From positions 11,011,000 through 11,074,999 of the forward strand of contig NW_020653945.1 of NCBI RefSeq assembly GCF_003589595.1: a stretch of 64,000 nt of DNA. The letters run 5' to 3'. The notes under the pieces were generated by a model. The model saw nothing but the letters and a program-made list of their open reading frames with translations. It did no database searches and was not told the origin of the DNA. Positions 24,101 to 36,100 of this stretch are shown here, in pieces (positions within the stretch are counted from its first letter, which is position 1; each line of letters starts with the position of its first letter). Origin of the DNA: Hyposmocoma kahamanoa. Its lineage: Eukaryota > Arthropoda > Insecta > Lepidoptera > Cosmopterigidae. Position numbers and translations under genes: made by a program.

Positions 24101-27100
24101 GTTATATAAATTAAGGCACACGTAGCCAATCGATGTAATTGTACCTCCAATTCCATTTATGTTTGTAGTTATTGGTTTAATGAACTCTCTTAATGATGAT
24201 ATGGCATCATATTTGATTGCACTCAATGATGCTCCCGTATCTACAAGAAATGTAAACAACTTTCCTTGTACGTAAAATTGGACAGAGTTCATGTTATTAT
24301 AAGACAAGATGTATGGTAAGTTATTAGTCACGAAAAAACTGCTGGCATGATGATGTTGCCTGTTTGTCATGCATGTCACCTGATTCTTTAGCCACATTTA
24401 CATGGTGTTGTTTTTGTGACCTGTTATATTTTGTATTGTCAGATGTATAACTCTGGCGATTTTGGCCATAACTACCCCTAAAACCATCTCTAAAGTTACC
24501 TCGATAACTACCTCTACCTCTGAAATAAGTTTTTCGATAGTTATTATTTGTCACACTCGCAGTTCCCTGTGGATGGGTAAACCCACCATTTTTTTTTTTG
24601 TATTGAAACCTCGTGTTATTGGGTCTCCTACCACGTACAGTGAATATCTGTTCCGATGACGACGGAGTCATATTAAGCTCCTCATCCTTAGCACCCTGTA
24701 TAGCCTCTCCTAGTGACGCATAATTTCGCGCTGATACAACAGTGCTTAGTCTGTCATTTCGCAATCCATTGACAAAATTACTAATGGCTTGTTTCTCATT
24801 TAATGGTTTTAGAATACCATAAGCCTCAGAATTGCCATTGGCCTGCGAAATGGTTAAGTTAACAAACAAGCTTTCTAATTCTCTACCAAACTGTTCGATG
24901 GTTTTGCCGCCTTGGCGAGCCATTTGCATGCGCTTTTGTAATGTGGTATCCGATTTTCTGGTTAGCAAATGTTTTTTCATTTCATCAACCATGTTTGCAA
25001 CAGTAGTATAGCGACTAGATAAGCGTAATTTTGCGCTATGAGATAAACGCGTCTTTAACACAAAATTTATTAATGTTTGGATATCGGCATCCACTACCAT
25101 AGTCTCGTACAACTCTATAGCATCTATTAGTTGTAACGTGACTCTTTCCGAGTCATCCATGACGGGTAACAATGACACCGCTGTCTTTAAATCAAATTTT
25201 GATTTGGAACCCATTTTTGGATTTGTGGGCTGCTTTGATTCCTCTAACAATTGAATTATTTTAGAGTAATCGCTCTCTATCTTAGTAATATATTTCTGTA
25301 TTAATGTACTATCTTCAAGTGAAATTTCTGCTTTCTCTACTTTATAACTATAGTTCTCAACGTAAGTTTCATAGTTTTCATATATTAATTTTGCTTGCAA
25401 AAATTTTTCTTCTCCTAATTTCTCTTTCCGTCGAGCTGGTCCAAGTTTTATTAAGTAATCTTTAATATAATTTATCTCTTTATAAAATTCCTTAATTTCT
25501 GACATTAGTTAAATGAAAAATAGATTAATTTATTGTTATTTCTATTATTACATTCGAAAAAGCAAATATTTCACAAAAAAAATATATATATATAATTCAC
25601 TATACACTTACATAGTGTCAAATCGTTGTCCCACACACTTTCACTTTAAACGCACTTTAAACTGATGCACGCCGACGCATCGCCACAGCCGCTGCTTGCC
25701 TCTCGATCTTCTTTGTAAGGCACTTGTGGATTTTCTTCCATACGAGGTAGAGGAAAATAATGACGATCATCACTCCCGTGGCAATGGTGAAGTAAGAAAT
25801 CTCCTCACCGTAAGCAATAGCCTGGGACGCATTTGCTTTATTGTTTGCACCAGTCTGGGCAATTATAACCTCCTCTTTTTCCACCTTCGAAACGGTCTTG
25901 CCCATTTTGCCAAATGGTTTTTGTAGTTTATATCATAATCGGTTTTTTATCTGCGATGGGAAAGTAAATATTCTCAAATTGTACCAATATTTGACTGTCT
26001 GCTTGGCCTGTTTTCAATTATTTCTGTTAACTATTATTTTTGCATCTTCTGTTCCGCAATCAGCTGGCAGGGTCGCCATGTAGTAATTAAGTAGATGGAT
26101 GATTATTTCATGGTGATTAATTAGGTAGATGTTTCAGGTGAGCACTTAAATGAAAGACAAGTTTACTCGTTCACGTTTAGATGTATATTAAAACAAAAAC
26201 AAAGGTTACATGATTGGATGAATAATAGAGCACCATATTAAGAAGTGCTTAGTCCAATTAATTGAGAGGTAGGTATCACTACATCACAAACTGGCTAGGA
26301 TGGTGATGGGAATTACCATTGAGATACCTATCTGTATTTTCTTTCGAAATACAGTGTGGCCTAAGATGTTATTAGGATTTCTTTTAATTAAAACATCTAA
26401 GAAAACTAAAGTCTCTTGTTCCATAGTAAATTGGATCTTAGTACTAAAAGAATTAAGATGGTCCAAGAAAGAAGGTATGCTATCTTTAGGTAATATTGTG
26501 AAAGTATCACCAACGTATTGTTTGAAGATCTTCGGCCTAGCTGGGGCCATGGGTAAAACTCGCTCCTCGAAGTCTTCCATGAAAATATCGGCAACAACTT
26601 TCACTGGTAGGTTGGTAAACAGCGACTGAACATCAAAACTGACCATGGTCTCATCATCAATTAACCGTAGATCTTTGATTCCACTGATGAAATGGTATGA
26701 ATCCTTCACATGTGTAGAAGTGTTCCCGGTGACAGTACCTTTGCCATGTGTTGAGCCAGTTTGTAGGTTGGTGTGTCAATCTGGCTAACTATGGGACGGA
26801 GTGGTCGCGTATATTTGTTTTTTCTTTTTTTCACGATTAAGTGACCATGACCTGACCATGCACACACTCAACACACACACATAAACACTCACACAAAACG
26901 GAACCTCGCGAGCTGTAAAGAGCCCAAAACGTTGGTTTGTTTGAAAAAAGAAATATACCTACGTGATTTAGATCCGAAAAAATAGTTTCATTTCCTATAT
27001 GTAACAATGGCGAATACCTAAGGACTCGATATTTAGACAATGAAGTTAGGGTTTTAAAAGTTCGGACTCTGTATAGTACATTTTATTAGTCAATGAATTA

Positions 27101-30100
27101 CGTACATCCTCTAATAGGCGTGCCTAGCTGGCACCGGTAACTCTGTGCTCAATAATTAATTTAATATCTAGTTAACATGTTTCTGTACATTCCGCAAACA
27201 GAACCACAGAGGGTCGGAATTAACAGAAAGCTCTTGAGTACCTGCAGATCGGTGAGCGATACGTCTGGCGCCTTGCCAACCGTCACCGCAGCTCCAGGTT
27301 ATCAACGTCCGGTTGACCCTAATATGGCCCCAAAAATCTTTTCTGTTACGTCATAAAATTTTATTACGACCTATAAAATCGCCTAGTAGAGATCACTTCA
27401 TAAAAATAATCGACACGTAGGTACGTTTGCGAAGTCCCGGATATTTTTATTATACACAGCCCCGCAATAAAAGTCAAGGTAATAAAAGATGATAAATATT
27501 ACGATTCCATGGGAACGTTAACAAGCTTTCTACCGATCTGGTCTTAATAATAATATGTGTTCCTTCATAAACAGGGAAGTAATATTTAATTTGGTAATCC
27601 GCGACTGTTTGCCAGTTTAATAAAGGAGATTAAATGGCTTTAAAATTATTATTGACGATGAAAAGTAAACTCATTAGCACAACATAAATTATGCGTGTTC
27701 TCTGATACAAAATTTAAAAGCACCAACATATAGCTAGAATTGGGTAACTCATGCGTGGAAATTGCTCTGAAAAATAAATTATCCACTGCATAAAATATTG
27801 ATCGTAACTCCTACCTACCACTGCGACAACTTGAAAGCGGGCATGTGATGGCCGGCTTAAGGCAGCTCTAAAATTGACGACATTTCTGTCGGTGCTCCCG
27901 TGAACTTTGCTTTTTACTAACTCTACAAAGTAGGAAAGGTCACACGGAATAAATTGTACACCGATTCAAAACGTTTGCGGGTAAATGAGGAACTTTCCGA
28001 TGAAATTATTTTAAAATTATACGTGACTTAGTTGTTTTAAAAGAGCTTTAGCAGACCGTTTCCATATACAAACTTTTAAAAATTTGTTTTCATTTCTAGA
28101 AGGTTAGGGTTCTAGTATAAATAAAAAATAACCCAGTACCCGATTTGCCTTTGGCAAGTCGTAGAATAAGTAAAAGTTTGTTTTATCAGCATTCCAATTT
28201 ATGTGCAAATGAAAAAAGTATGTATTTCAAAATTATATTCGTTGTAAAAAAGTGAACAAGTTATATTGCCATTTACACAAACGAGTCTCAGCCCGTGAAA
28301 TCGTCAGACGGGAGCTGCGACACAACAAACACACATTTATTCGCCGCAGGCTTTGTTAACAACAAACAGGACAAAGGAAATGGATAGAGAAACTGGATAA
28401 ATAATGATCATGGAAGGCTCAACTCACATTGAAATAAGTAAAAATTACTTCTCGTCTTTTATAGCCGTGAATAAAAATTATACAAAATACAGACACCAAC
28501 TTGTGAGGGGAAATAATTGATACAGCGCGGCAAAGTTATTGAATTATGACCAAAAGTAATCTCATAACATAACATAACAACAATTTGAAACTAAAAGTTT
28601 ACGCAACTACATTTAAATTTAATTACTAACATGAACGTTTGAAATTTTTTAAATCTACGCAATCTTGAAATGATTAATCCAATACTTAATATTCTTACTT
28701 CATTCAGGAGTGGTTTTTCTATTTTAGATAACTAAAAGAGGAAAGCCACTCCTGAATTTATTCGCTCACATGATACATAATGTAATAAACTTTATTACTA
28801 TCTTGTCGATCAAAAGCCCTTGGACGATTGAATGGCTTTCATGATTTATGTAACAGCGACATTGAAGCCAATGAAAAGAAGGCAGACGTATATCCAAGAG
28901 CGGAAAGCAAAGTATAGTCGTCATAACATAAGTCCAACAATTTATCGATAAGCTTATTCTATAGGCAATACGCGTATCAGCTATCCCAAGTAGAATCATG
29001 TCATTATAACCAAATGGCTAGATCATAACGGTTTCGTCTGATATATTGGCCTATTCTCCATACCTTTTACGAACAGAGAACAACTTTACATGCAAGGCCA
29101 CAAAATACACAAATTGTTATTAAACTAAGAAACGTAAAATTTACAGATTAGACTGTACATATTAATGGAATTGGAGCCTTGTGGAAAATCAATCAAAGCC
29201 AAATTTATCTTCCTGTCGTATACGAGTGTGGATGATTGAGTAATAAAAAAATCCATTTCCTTCATTCGAATTACATCGTAACGTGGAAATTAAAAAAATA
29301 TAAAGCAAATGTATAATAATAGGGGTTAAAGTATGAAATTGCCGATTTGTACTGAAAATCTAAATTGTTTATTTTTTAAATTTTTAACAAATTTATTTAA
29401 TCAAAATAGTTGCCATTATTATCTATACATTGCTGCCATCTAATGGGAAGGTTATTAATGCCTTTGCGATAGAACTCCGACGATCTAGACTGCACAAACT
29501 GTGTGAAAGCATTTTGTACTGCCTCCTGGGAAGAAAACTTCTTGTCACGTAGATAATTGTCCAAATCACGAAAAAAATGGTAGTCCGTTGAAGCAAGGTC
29601 TGGTGAATACGGAGGATGACGAATGGTTTCTAACTGCAGTTCCTGAAGGGTCAAAATGGTTTCTCGTGCTGTGTGAGGTCTCGCGTTGTCGTGGAGCAAT
29701 AATGGTGAAGATCGATTCATGAGTCGGGGCTGTTTTACTGCTAGTTTTGTCAACATGGTTCGGAGTTCGGCACAATAGACATCTGCCGTTATTGATTGAC
29801 CAGATCGGAGAAAACTACAGTGAATAACACCATGCTGAGACCACCAAACAGTTACCATTACCTTTTTATTGGTAAGTTTTGCTTTAGGACACTGTTGTGG
29901 CATTTGACCTGGGGTCAGCCATTGCATTTTTCTTTTCCGGTTATCATAAAGAATCCACTTTTCATCACATGTTACAATTCGATCCAATATTCCTTCATTT
30001 CTGTACCGGTTCAACAAGGCAACACAAGTTTCAACACGCGTTTCTTTCTGCAGATCAGTCAAATCATGAGGCACCCATTTTTCGTATTTTTTTATTTTAT

Positions 30101-33100
30101 TGATTTGACGCAAGTGAGTCAATATTGTGGGTAAGGTTATATATAGGTTATATATAAGGTTATATATAAGGTTATATGTGGGTAAGGGTATATTAAACCA
30201 TGCCGCTAATTCCTGGGTAGTTTGACTAGGATCGGCTTCCACTATCTCTCTTAATTCATCGTTATTCACCTGTGTGGGCGGTCTTCCTCGTAGCTCGTTC
30301 TTTAAGTCGAAATTTCCATCACGAAAGCGTTTAAACCAAAATCGCACGGTGCGTTCATTAGTAGACCCCTCTCCAAACGCAGCATTGATATTGCGGGCTG
30401 TTTCTGCTGCGTTAGTTCCGCGTCGGAACTCGTATTCAAAAATCACTCGAATTTTCGCAGTATCCATCTTTCTTGTCTAAATTGAATAACAAAAACAATT
30501 GAAAGTCGATATTCAAATGTTTCAAATTTAAAAAAAAAAATCACAGAAACCATTTGAAAAAAGTTTCATTCGAAAACCTCAAACCATGAAGATTCTATGA
30601 AAATTCAAAGAACCTATTGCAATAAAACGGCAATTTCATACTTTAACCCCTAATACTACATTTTTGTTCGTTTGATGTGTGTCAAAGCAAAATAACTATA
30701 AGTACCTCTTTTATTGCAGGTGAAATTTGAATTTCGCTTTGGGACAAATCGTAAATTTTTCAAAAATTACAAAAATTCAGACACCCTTGAGGAAATCGCG
30801 AATTAACCTGTCATTAAAATGTATCATTCATTAATTTAACATTTTTATTGGTTTAGGGTGGTACGAAGACAACTGGTTCGAAACAAATCTAGAACGTGAA
30901 GGAATCGACTGCACGGTGGAACAAATGCGGGAAGCAGCAGAAGGGCATCTCACCACAGAAGCACTTATGTGGAATCAGAACTCCAACCAAACTACGATCT
31001 CCGGAATGACTTCTGAAGATTTCAGGTGATATCTTTTTCAATTTTACACGCGGAATAGTTGTCTTCAACAAGTACAGAAATTTACCTACTTCGAAAATAT
31101 GTATATTGAAATATTTTTCGTTTTTTTTGTGTGTGGTCGTCATAAGAAAGACATGTATTGAACACAAAATTTATATAAATTGTTCGTTTCATTACATTTG
31201 TATTCCAATAACACATATTAAACAATTATATTACGAATAAGTTATTACATTGACTAGCTCAGTTACCTACTATAGATGCACTTCTAAAGTCATACTACGC
31301 GTGCATAGCAGTGCCGGATCAACGTATAAGCGGAATAAGTAACTGATTTGGCCACCACGCCTTGGTGAGCACCAACAAGTCTTGCCATTGCCATGCCTCG
31401 TAGTCGCTCGTGACCACTCGTATCACTTCGGAGCGGTGTCGGTTTTCTGCACAAATCAAAGGCGCTCGCCTGCGCTCGGTCAATAGTTGTTCACTTCACA
31501 TATTTGTCCATATTAAATGTTGCAATTCATCAAAATTGCAACAATTAGTACAAAATAAAATAAGCACTCATATTATTAACAATATGTCATCTTACCATGA
31601 TATATTTCTGCGAACACTCAGCATCCACCACCCCCTGTTTTGTCTTTATTTACAACATTCCTGCGGCATACACTGACATAATAATTATATGTGCTCACTT
31701 CTACATAGTCCATGTCGCTTCAATGCCCAACAAAAAGTGACAGCTTATATATATAAAAACTCGTCTACATTGACCGTTTGTATTGCTCTTCTTCAACTTG
31801 TCGAACGTTAGATAGACGGTAACACTAGACGTGTATCAATTTGCCTAGGCTCACTTTGGCCTAGTGTCGGCCAATATGCATTGCAGGCTTTACAATTTGT
31901 TGGGTCTTCTCTAGGTACTCCTTAGCTAAATATTGATTAAGCAGAAATAAAACACAAGTGTCATTCGCAAAGGGTTTGTAACACTTACAAGGACAATGAT
32001 CACATATACACCTAAAAATAAGTTTACAAAAAGGAGCTCGTTTAGATCGATTATACCAGAATATCTTTGTGTTTTTTCTGTATAACAGGAGAAGATTCTA
32101 TTATTTTTTATTTTTAATGAGACTAGTGACCTGCTGCACTCGTTCATTACAAGGGACGGTTTCTTATTACATTGTCGGTCTATAATAGGCAACGGCCTTC
32201 TTAGTTTTGTTGAAAATACCTGAAGTTTTCGGCTCTTGCTACTAGCGCCCAATTAATCATACGTTGACTTTTTTTGGCAACTGGAGAAGGGAAAGGGGCA
32301 CCACGAATTTAGAAGGGCAACCAAGGCACTTAATCCAACACTGCATACACTACAGTCCATATTGCGGTACGGCTTTGATTGATTTACCGTAGACATGCTA
32401 CACTAAGGAATTTATTATATGTACGTAAACTTTGAAAATAAGTATTTTTTGTAAAAAAGAAGAAAATGGATTATCTTTTATTGTATCTTTGACTGGTATA
32501 TCTATCCTCAGAGGGAAAACACGAATATGTTCGGTAAAAACAATATGTCACTGAAACTGTAATATTTAAAATTTTTCTGCGATAAGTATAAAATCACTAT
32601 TTTTAAGCACTGCATTTCACTCGAATAAACCTTATTGTGAAAACCATTTTTACGGTTCCACAACACAGAATCCTGTTTACCATATCGTAGTTTACAGTAT
32701 TCAGAGCCGTTGCTGAATTCTATTCATATTGGATTTCCGTGTTATCGGTATATTTTGTCACGAAACCTTGCTTAACTAACATAAATCAGGCTTGAAACAG
32801 ACGTTGGGCCAATTTATTCATCTTAAATATTATATTCAGAATTCTGTTTTCATATGACGTAGACAGTACTATCGAGTAAGTATTATGTTCTTAAGATTTA
32901 TTTTTATCACACGTGACTGAGTAGAGGGTGAGAAATTCCTCCTGTACTTTATTTTATTAACCATAGGGTAATGGAGTTTTCCTTGTATCATCGTTTAATA
33001 CTCACTTGCATATTTTTATTTCTAACATGAAGACATTGTGAATGAGACATTTTATTCCAGTCAAAGGTTTGTACGATCGTTGTTTTTTATGAAACAACTC

Positions 33101-36100
33101 AATATTAAATGGCATGTGTCTACAGCTAGATCCCGTATAAAGCTCATGTCACCGCTTTACGCACATAATATTCTATTCTTTCGACGTGACACGTTTCGTT
33201 TGAAAAAGCCAAGATGTGGCACATATCGTCATTCGTGAGGGGACTTCGTATCTGTCGCTTCATTGCATAAAAATGTAGAGACAGCGCCTTATTGTTATAT
33301 ACTTGCGCAATATACCAATATCATATTATTTTCGCTACTATATTGGATTTTCTGTGTCCTTTAAATATATACATAAACAAAGTAATACGTATCAACATGA
33401 TGACGTTTCTATTGACTACCAAAGTTTTCCATGATTTTTATCAAGACCATCAAGTACAAAATGTTTAGGTATTTAAATTTTGAGCGCCTTTTTTTACTCA
33501 AAATATTTGTAAAGGTCAACTTTAATAGACTTCAAGGGCGAAAATTTTATAAATTATAGATTAAAAAAGTAACATTTCGTCATTTTATCACGGCGAAGTC
33601 CTCTTTATAATTTTATTTGAACTTTGAGAACTTCAGTTATACGTTCAATTATATTTTTAATATTCGAAAACGGGAATAAACACTATGAAAAAATTTAATA
33701 GGTTTAAGCCAAGTTGCATGGTCGTGGTCGCGCGCTGACTTCTAATGTTGTTTCCATAACGCAACACAGTAGCCTTTCTTATTGTTTTTCACAGTATTGT
33801 ACATTTATTTGCACGAGCAAAATTTTAATTGAATATGAATTCCATATTCTCCATTAATAAAACATGACCTTTGACCTCAATTATTTCAGGTCACTGATCA
33901 AAATTCAAAATTTGGTCGCATCACGGCCTATAGAATTGTATTCCTTATGCTAGTTTCAAATTTAACGCGTATCCTTTGTAGATTGTGCAAATTGAGTAGA
34001 TGCCAAGAAAGCTTTACTCGCTTCACTCGCTGCGCTTTGATTATTTACAGAAAGTTCAAATCAAATAACTCATTTTAAATCAATTTACTCATCTAAGCTC
34101 ATTTAAACATAATGGAGAAAACCATAAAAGTTTTAAATGATTGTACTTATATTCCTTCCTTCTCAATCATCAACCCATTTATACGTTTCACTGCTGGGTA
34201 CGGGTCTCATCTCGGGCGAAGGTTTAGTTAGGCCCTAGTCCACCACGCTCGCCCAACGCGGGTTTCGGACTTCACACGTTTTCCGAGTGTTGTGAGCCTT
34301 CCTCGACGCACAGGTTTCATCACGACGTTTTCCTTCATCGTGAAGCTAGCTCGTGGTAAATTCAAATTAAATTTCGTATATAAGTTCCGAAAAATCAGAG
34401 GTGCGAGATCGGATTCGACGTCACGGCGCGCGGCGTTCTGCTTGAAGATCAAGCCATTAGGCTACCACGGTTTTTTTTTCTCAAAATGTATAAATATATG
34501 AAAGTTTACTATATCTAATATACGGCTCTCTCTTGTGCAGTCACAACTTCGCTAGACCTGCTTTAAATTCTGAATTATGTCAAATACGTTCACCCAACTA
34601 GACCACCTGTATTATGTTCACTAAACTAAAGCTTCCCCGAGGGCTACCTAAGGTATTTCTGAGTAACTAAAACTAAATATTTCTTTAGTTAATAACACAA
34701 GTCTCCTACGATGATCATCTCAGGAACAGCAGTGGTAGGTAGATTTTATATCCATGGACGTGCCCCTTCTTTCAACGAGATTGCTTTTATTGAGAAACAT
34801 GAATCCGACCATTAGTGCAAATAGAAAGCATCTATACAGGCGTATTTTACCTCAGCCTGGGCAAGGAAGATTATAAACACGCCTAACATTTTTTATTGTC
34901 TACAGTAAGAACTAATAACAGGTGGTTTTAGAAAGAACAGGTTGCTAGGATTAATTAAAATTAAGGTAATTTAAAATATACCATATCCCGTATATACTCG
35001 TAGTAGAAAAATAGATTTTATTTTATTCCGTGACATTTTATTTAAAATTGTAATATTGGGACATTGCTAACGTGAAATAGATTATGCCTTTTCACTAATG
35101 TGAAAAAGAATAATCTATATGCAATTTCTTTCCAAATATGTGGTTTTTTTTTATTATCAACCTGGTTTTTTTAAAACACCTGTACCTTAATTAGAAATGG
35201 ATGATTACCAGATAATTAATTTAAATTTAAAAATGAACTAAATTATCATCGCCGTTTAATATCTGCTCAAATGTAATTTTCAGTAGCTGTTTCTAAATCA
35301 TCTTAGACTGCTAACAGATAGACTGCATGTCTGCAGTTAATGCGTGCAGTAGTGATTAATTACAGGAAGTCGTGACTTCGGCCCACGGAAGAAAGTATTT
35401 ATGTGGTCTGTGCTTCGACGGCATACAGTTGAAATTTCAGCTGCAAGTGTCGGCTGCAGTTCATGTGAACGATAGTCTAAGAATCACACGTGCACACGTG
35501 CAGCGCGCGTGCTGCATGATCTGTACGCACCCTCATGCCTCCTGCTCCTCACATCCCTAATATCTAACCCTATCTAAGAACGAACAACTGACGAATAAAA
35601 TAGTTTAGAAATGCACAACTCAATACTATGTACTCAATACTCAGAGTAACTACTGAGTACTACTGCAATGCGTGGAAAGAATAAGCTAAATATTTCGACA
35701 GAAAGTAAAGCTCGTAGTAACATTCTACACGAGAATACCCAACTACAATACCGACAGATACAATTGGCTATTGTTTTTGGCACCCGATATCTGTTTGCCA
35801 ACTATTTGAAATTGCAGTTTTAGCTTGTTTATCCATATCGATTTCAAGACCTAAGACAAAACCTTTATTGTTAGAAGATTGCAAATACTAGGAAGCTTAT
35901 TGACATTACGAAATACATACATTCGTCACAATGAACTACCTCTGAAATACCTATGACAAAATCTGAAATTATATGAGTAAAAGTTTACTCTATTCAGGGT
36001 GTAATCGTTAAGTGTGCTAGGCTATTATTCCGTAAATATAAGAGATTTCAAAAACCTTTAAACTGATGTCGAAAGTACGTTACTGAAAGAACAAAACGAC

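Larger units (their letters stand above)
20214..26288 (-). mobile_element. Ty3/Gypsy LTR retrotransposon, full length (6075 bp), intact
   Basis: LTR, primer site, small ORF, gag, pol, polypurine tract, LTR on the minus strand. The two 210-bp LTRs start TG, end CA and appear identical by eye; both large ORFs are open; flanks are a 4-bp duplication (AACT). This indicates a recent insertion. There is no env ORF after pol. A 4-bp duplication, an Arg-tRNA-like primer site and a Gag without CCHC knuckle fit the mdg1/412 lineage of insect Gypsy elements; that placement is inference and would need an RT tree. Confidence 0.95.
19163..27040 (-). mobile_element. Penelope-like element, decayed, split by an LTR retrotransposon
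   Basis: On the minus strand the order is: pseudo-LTR (27040-26810), partial reverse transcriptase (about 26800-26293), the LTR element (26288-20214), remaining linker and GIY-YIG-type region (20213 to about 19540), then tail and a pseudo-LTR block in opposite orientation (19163-19298). With the 6.08-kb insertion and one target copy removed it is about 1.8 kb. The RT N-terminal part is missing and at least two frameshifts are visible, so it was probably inactive. Penelope elements are known for pseudo-LTRs and 5' truncation. Confidence 0.8.

Noticed and set aside
20214..26288. Could the Gypsy element be an errantivirus with envelope?
   Set aside because: No ORF between pol and the 3' LTR; only 231 bases between the pol stop and the tract next to the LTR.
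26300..26629. 109-residue + frame opposite the Penelope RT
   Set aside because: Shadow of the minus-strand RT coding sequence, which carries the recognisable motifs.
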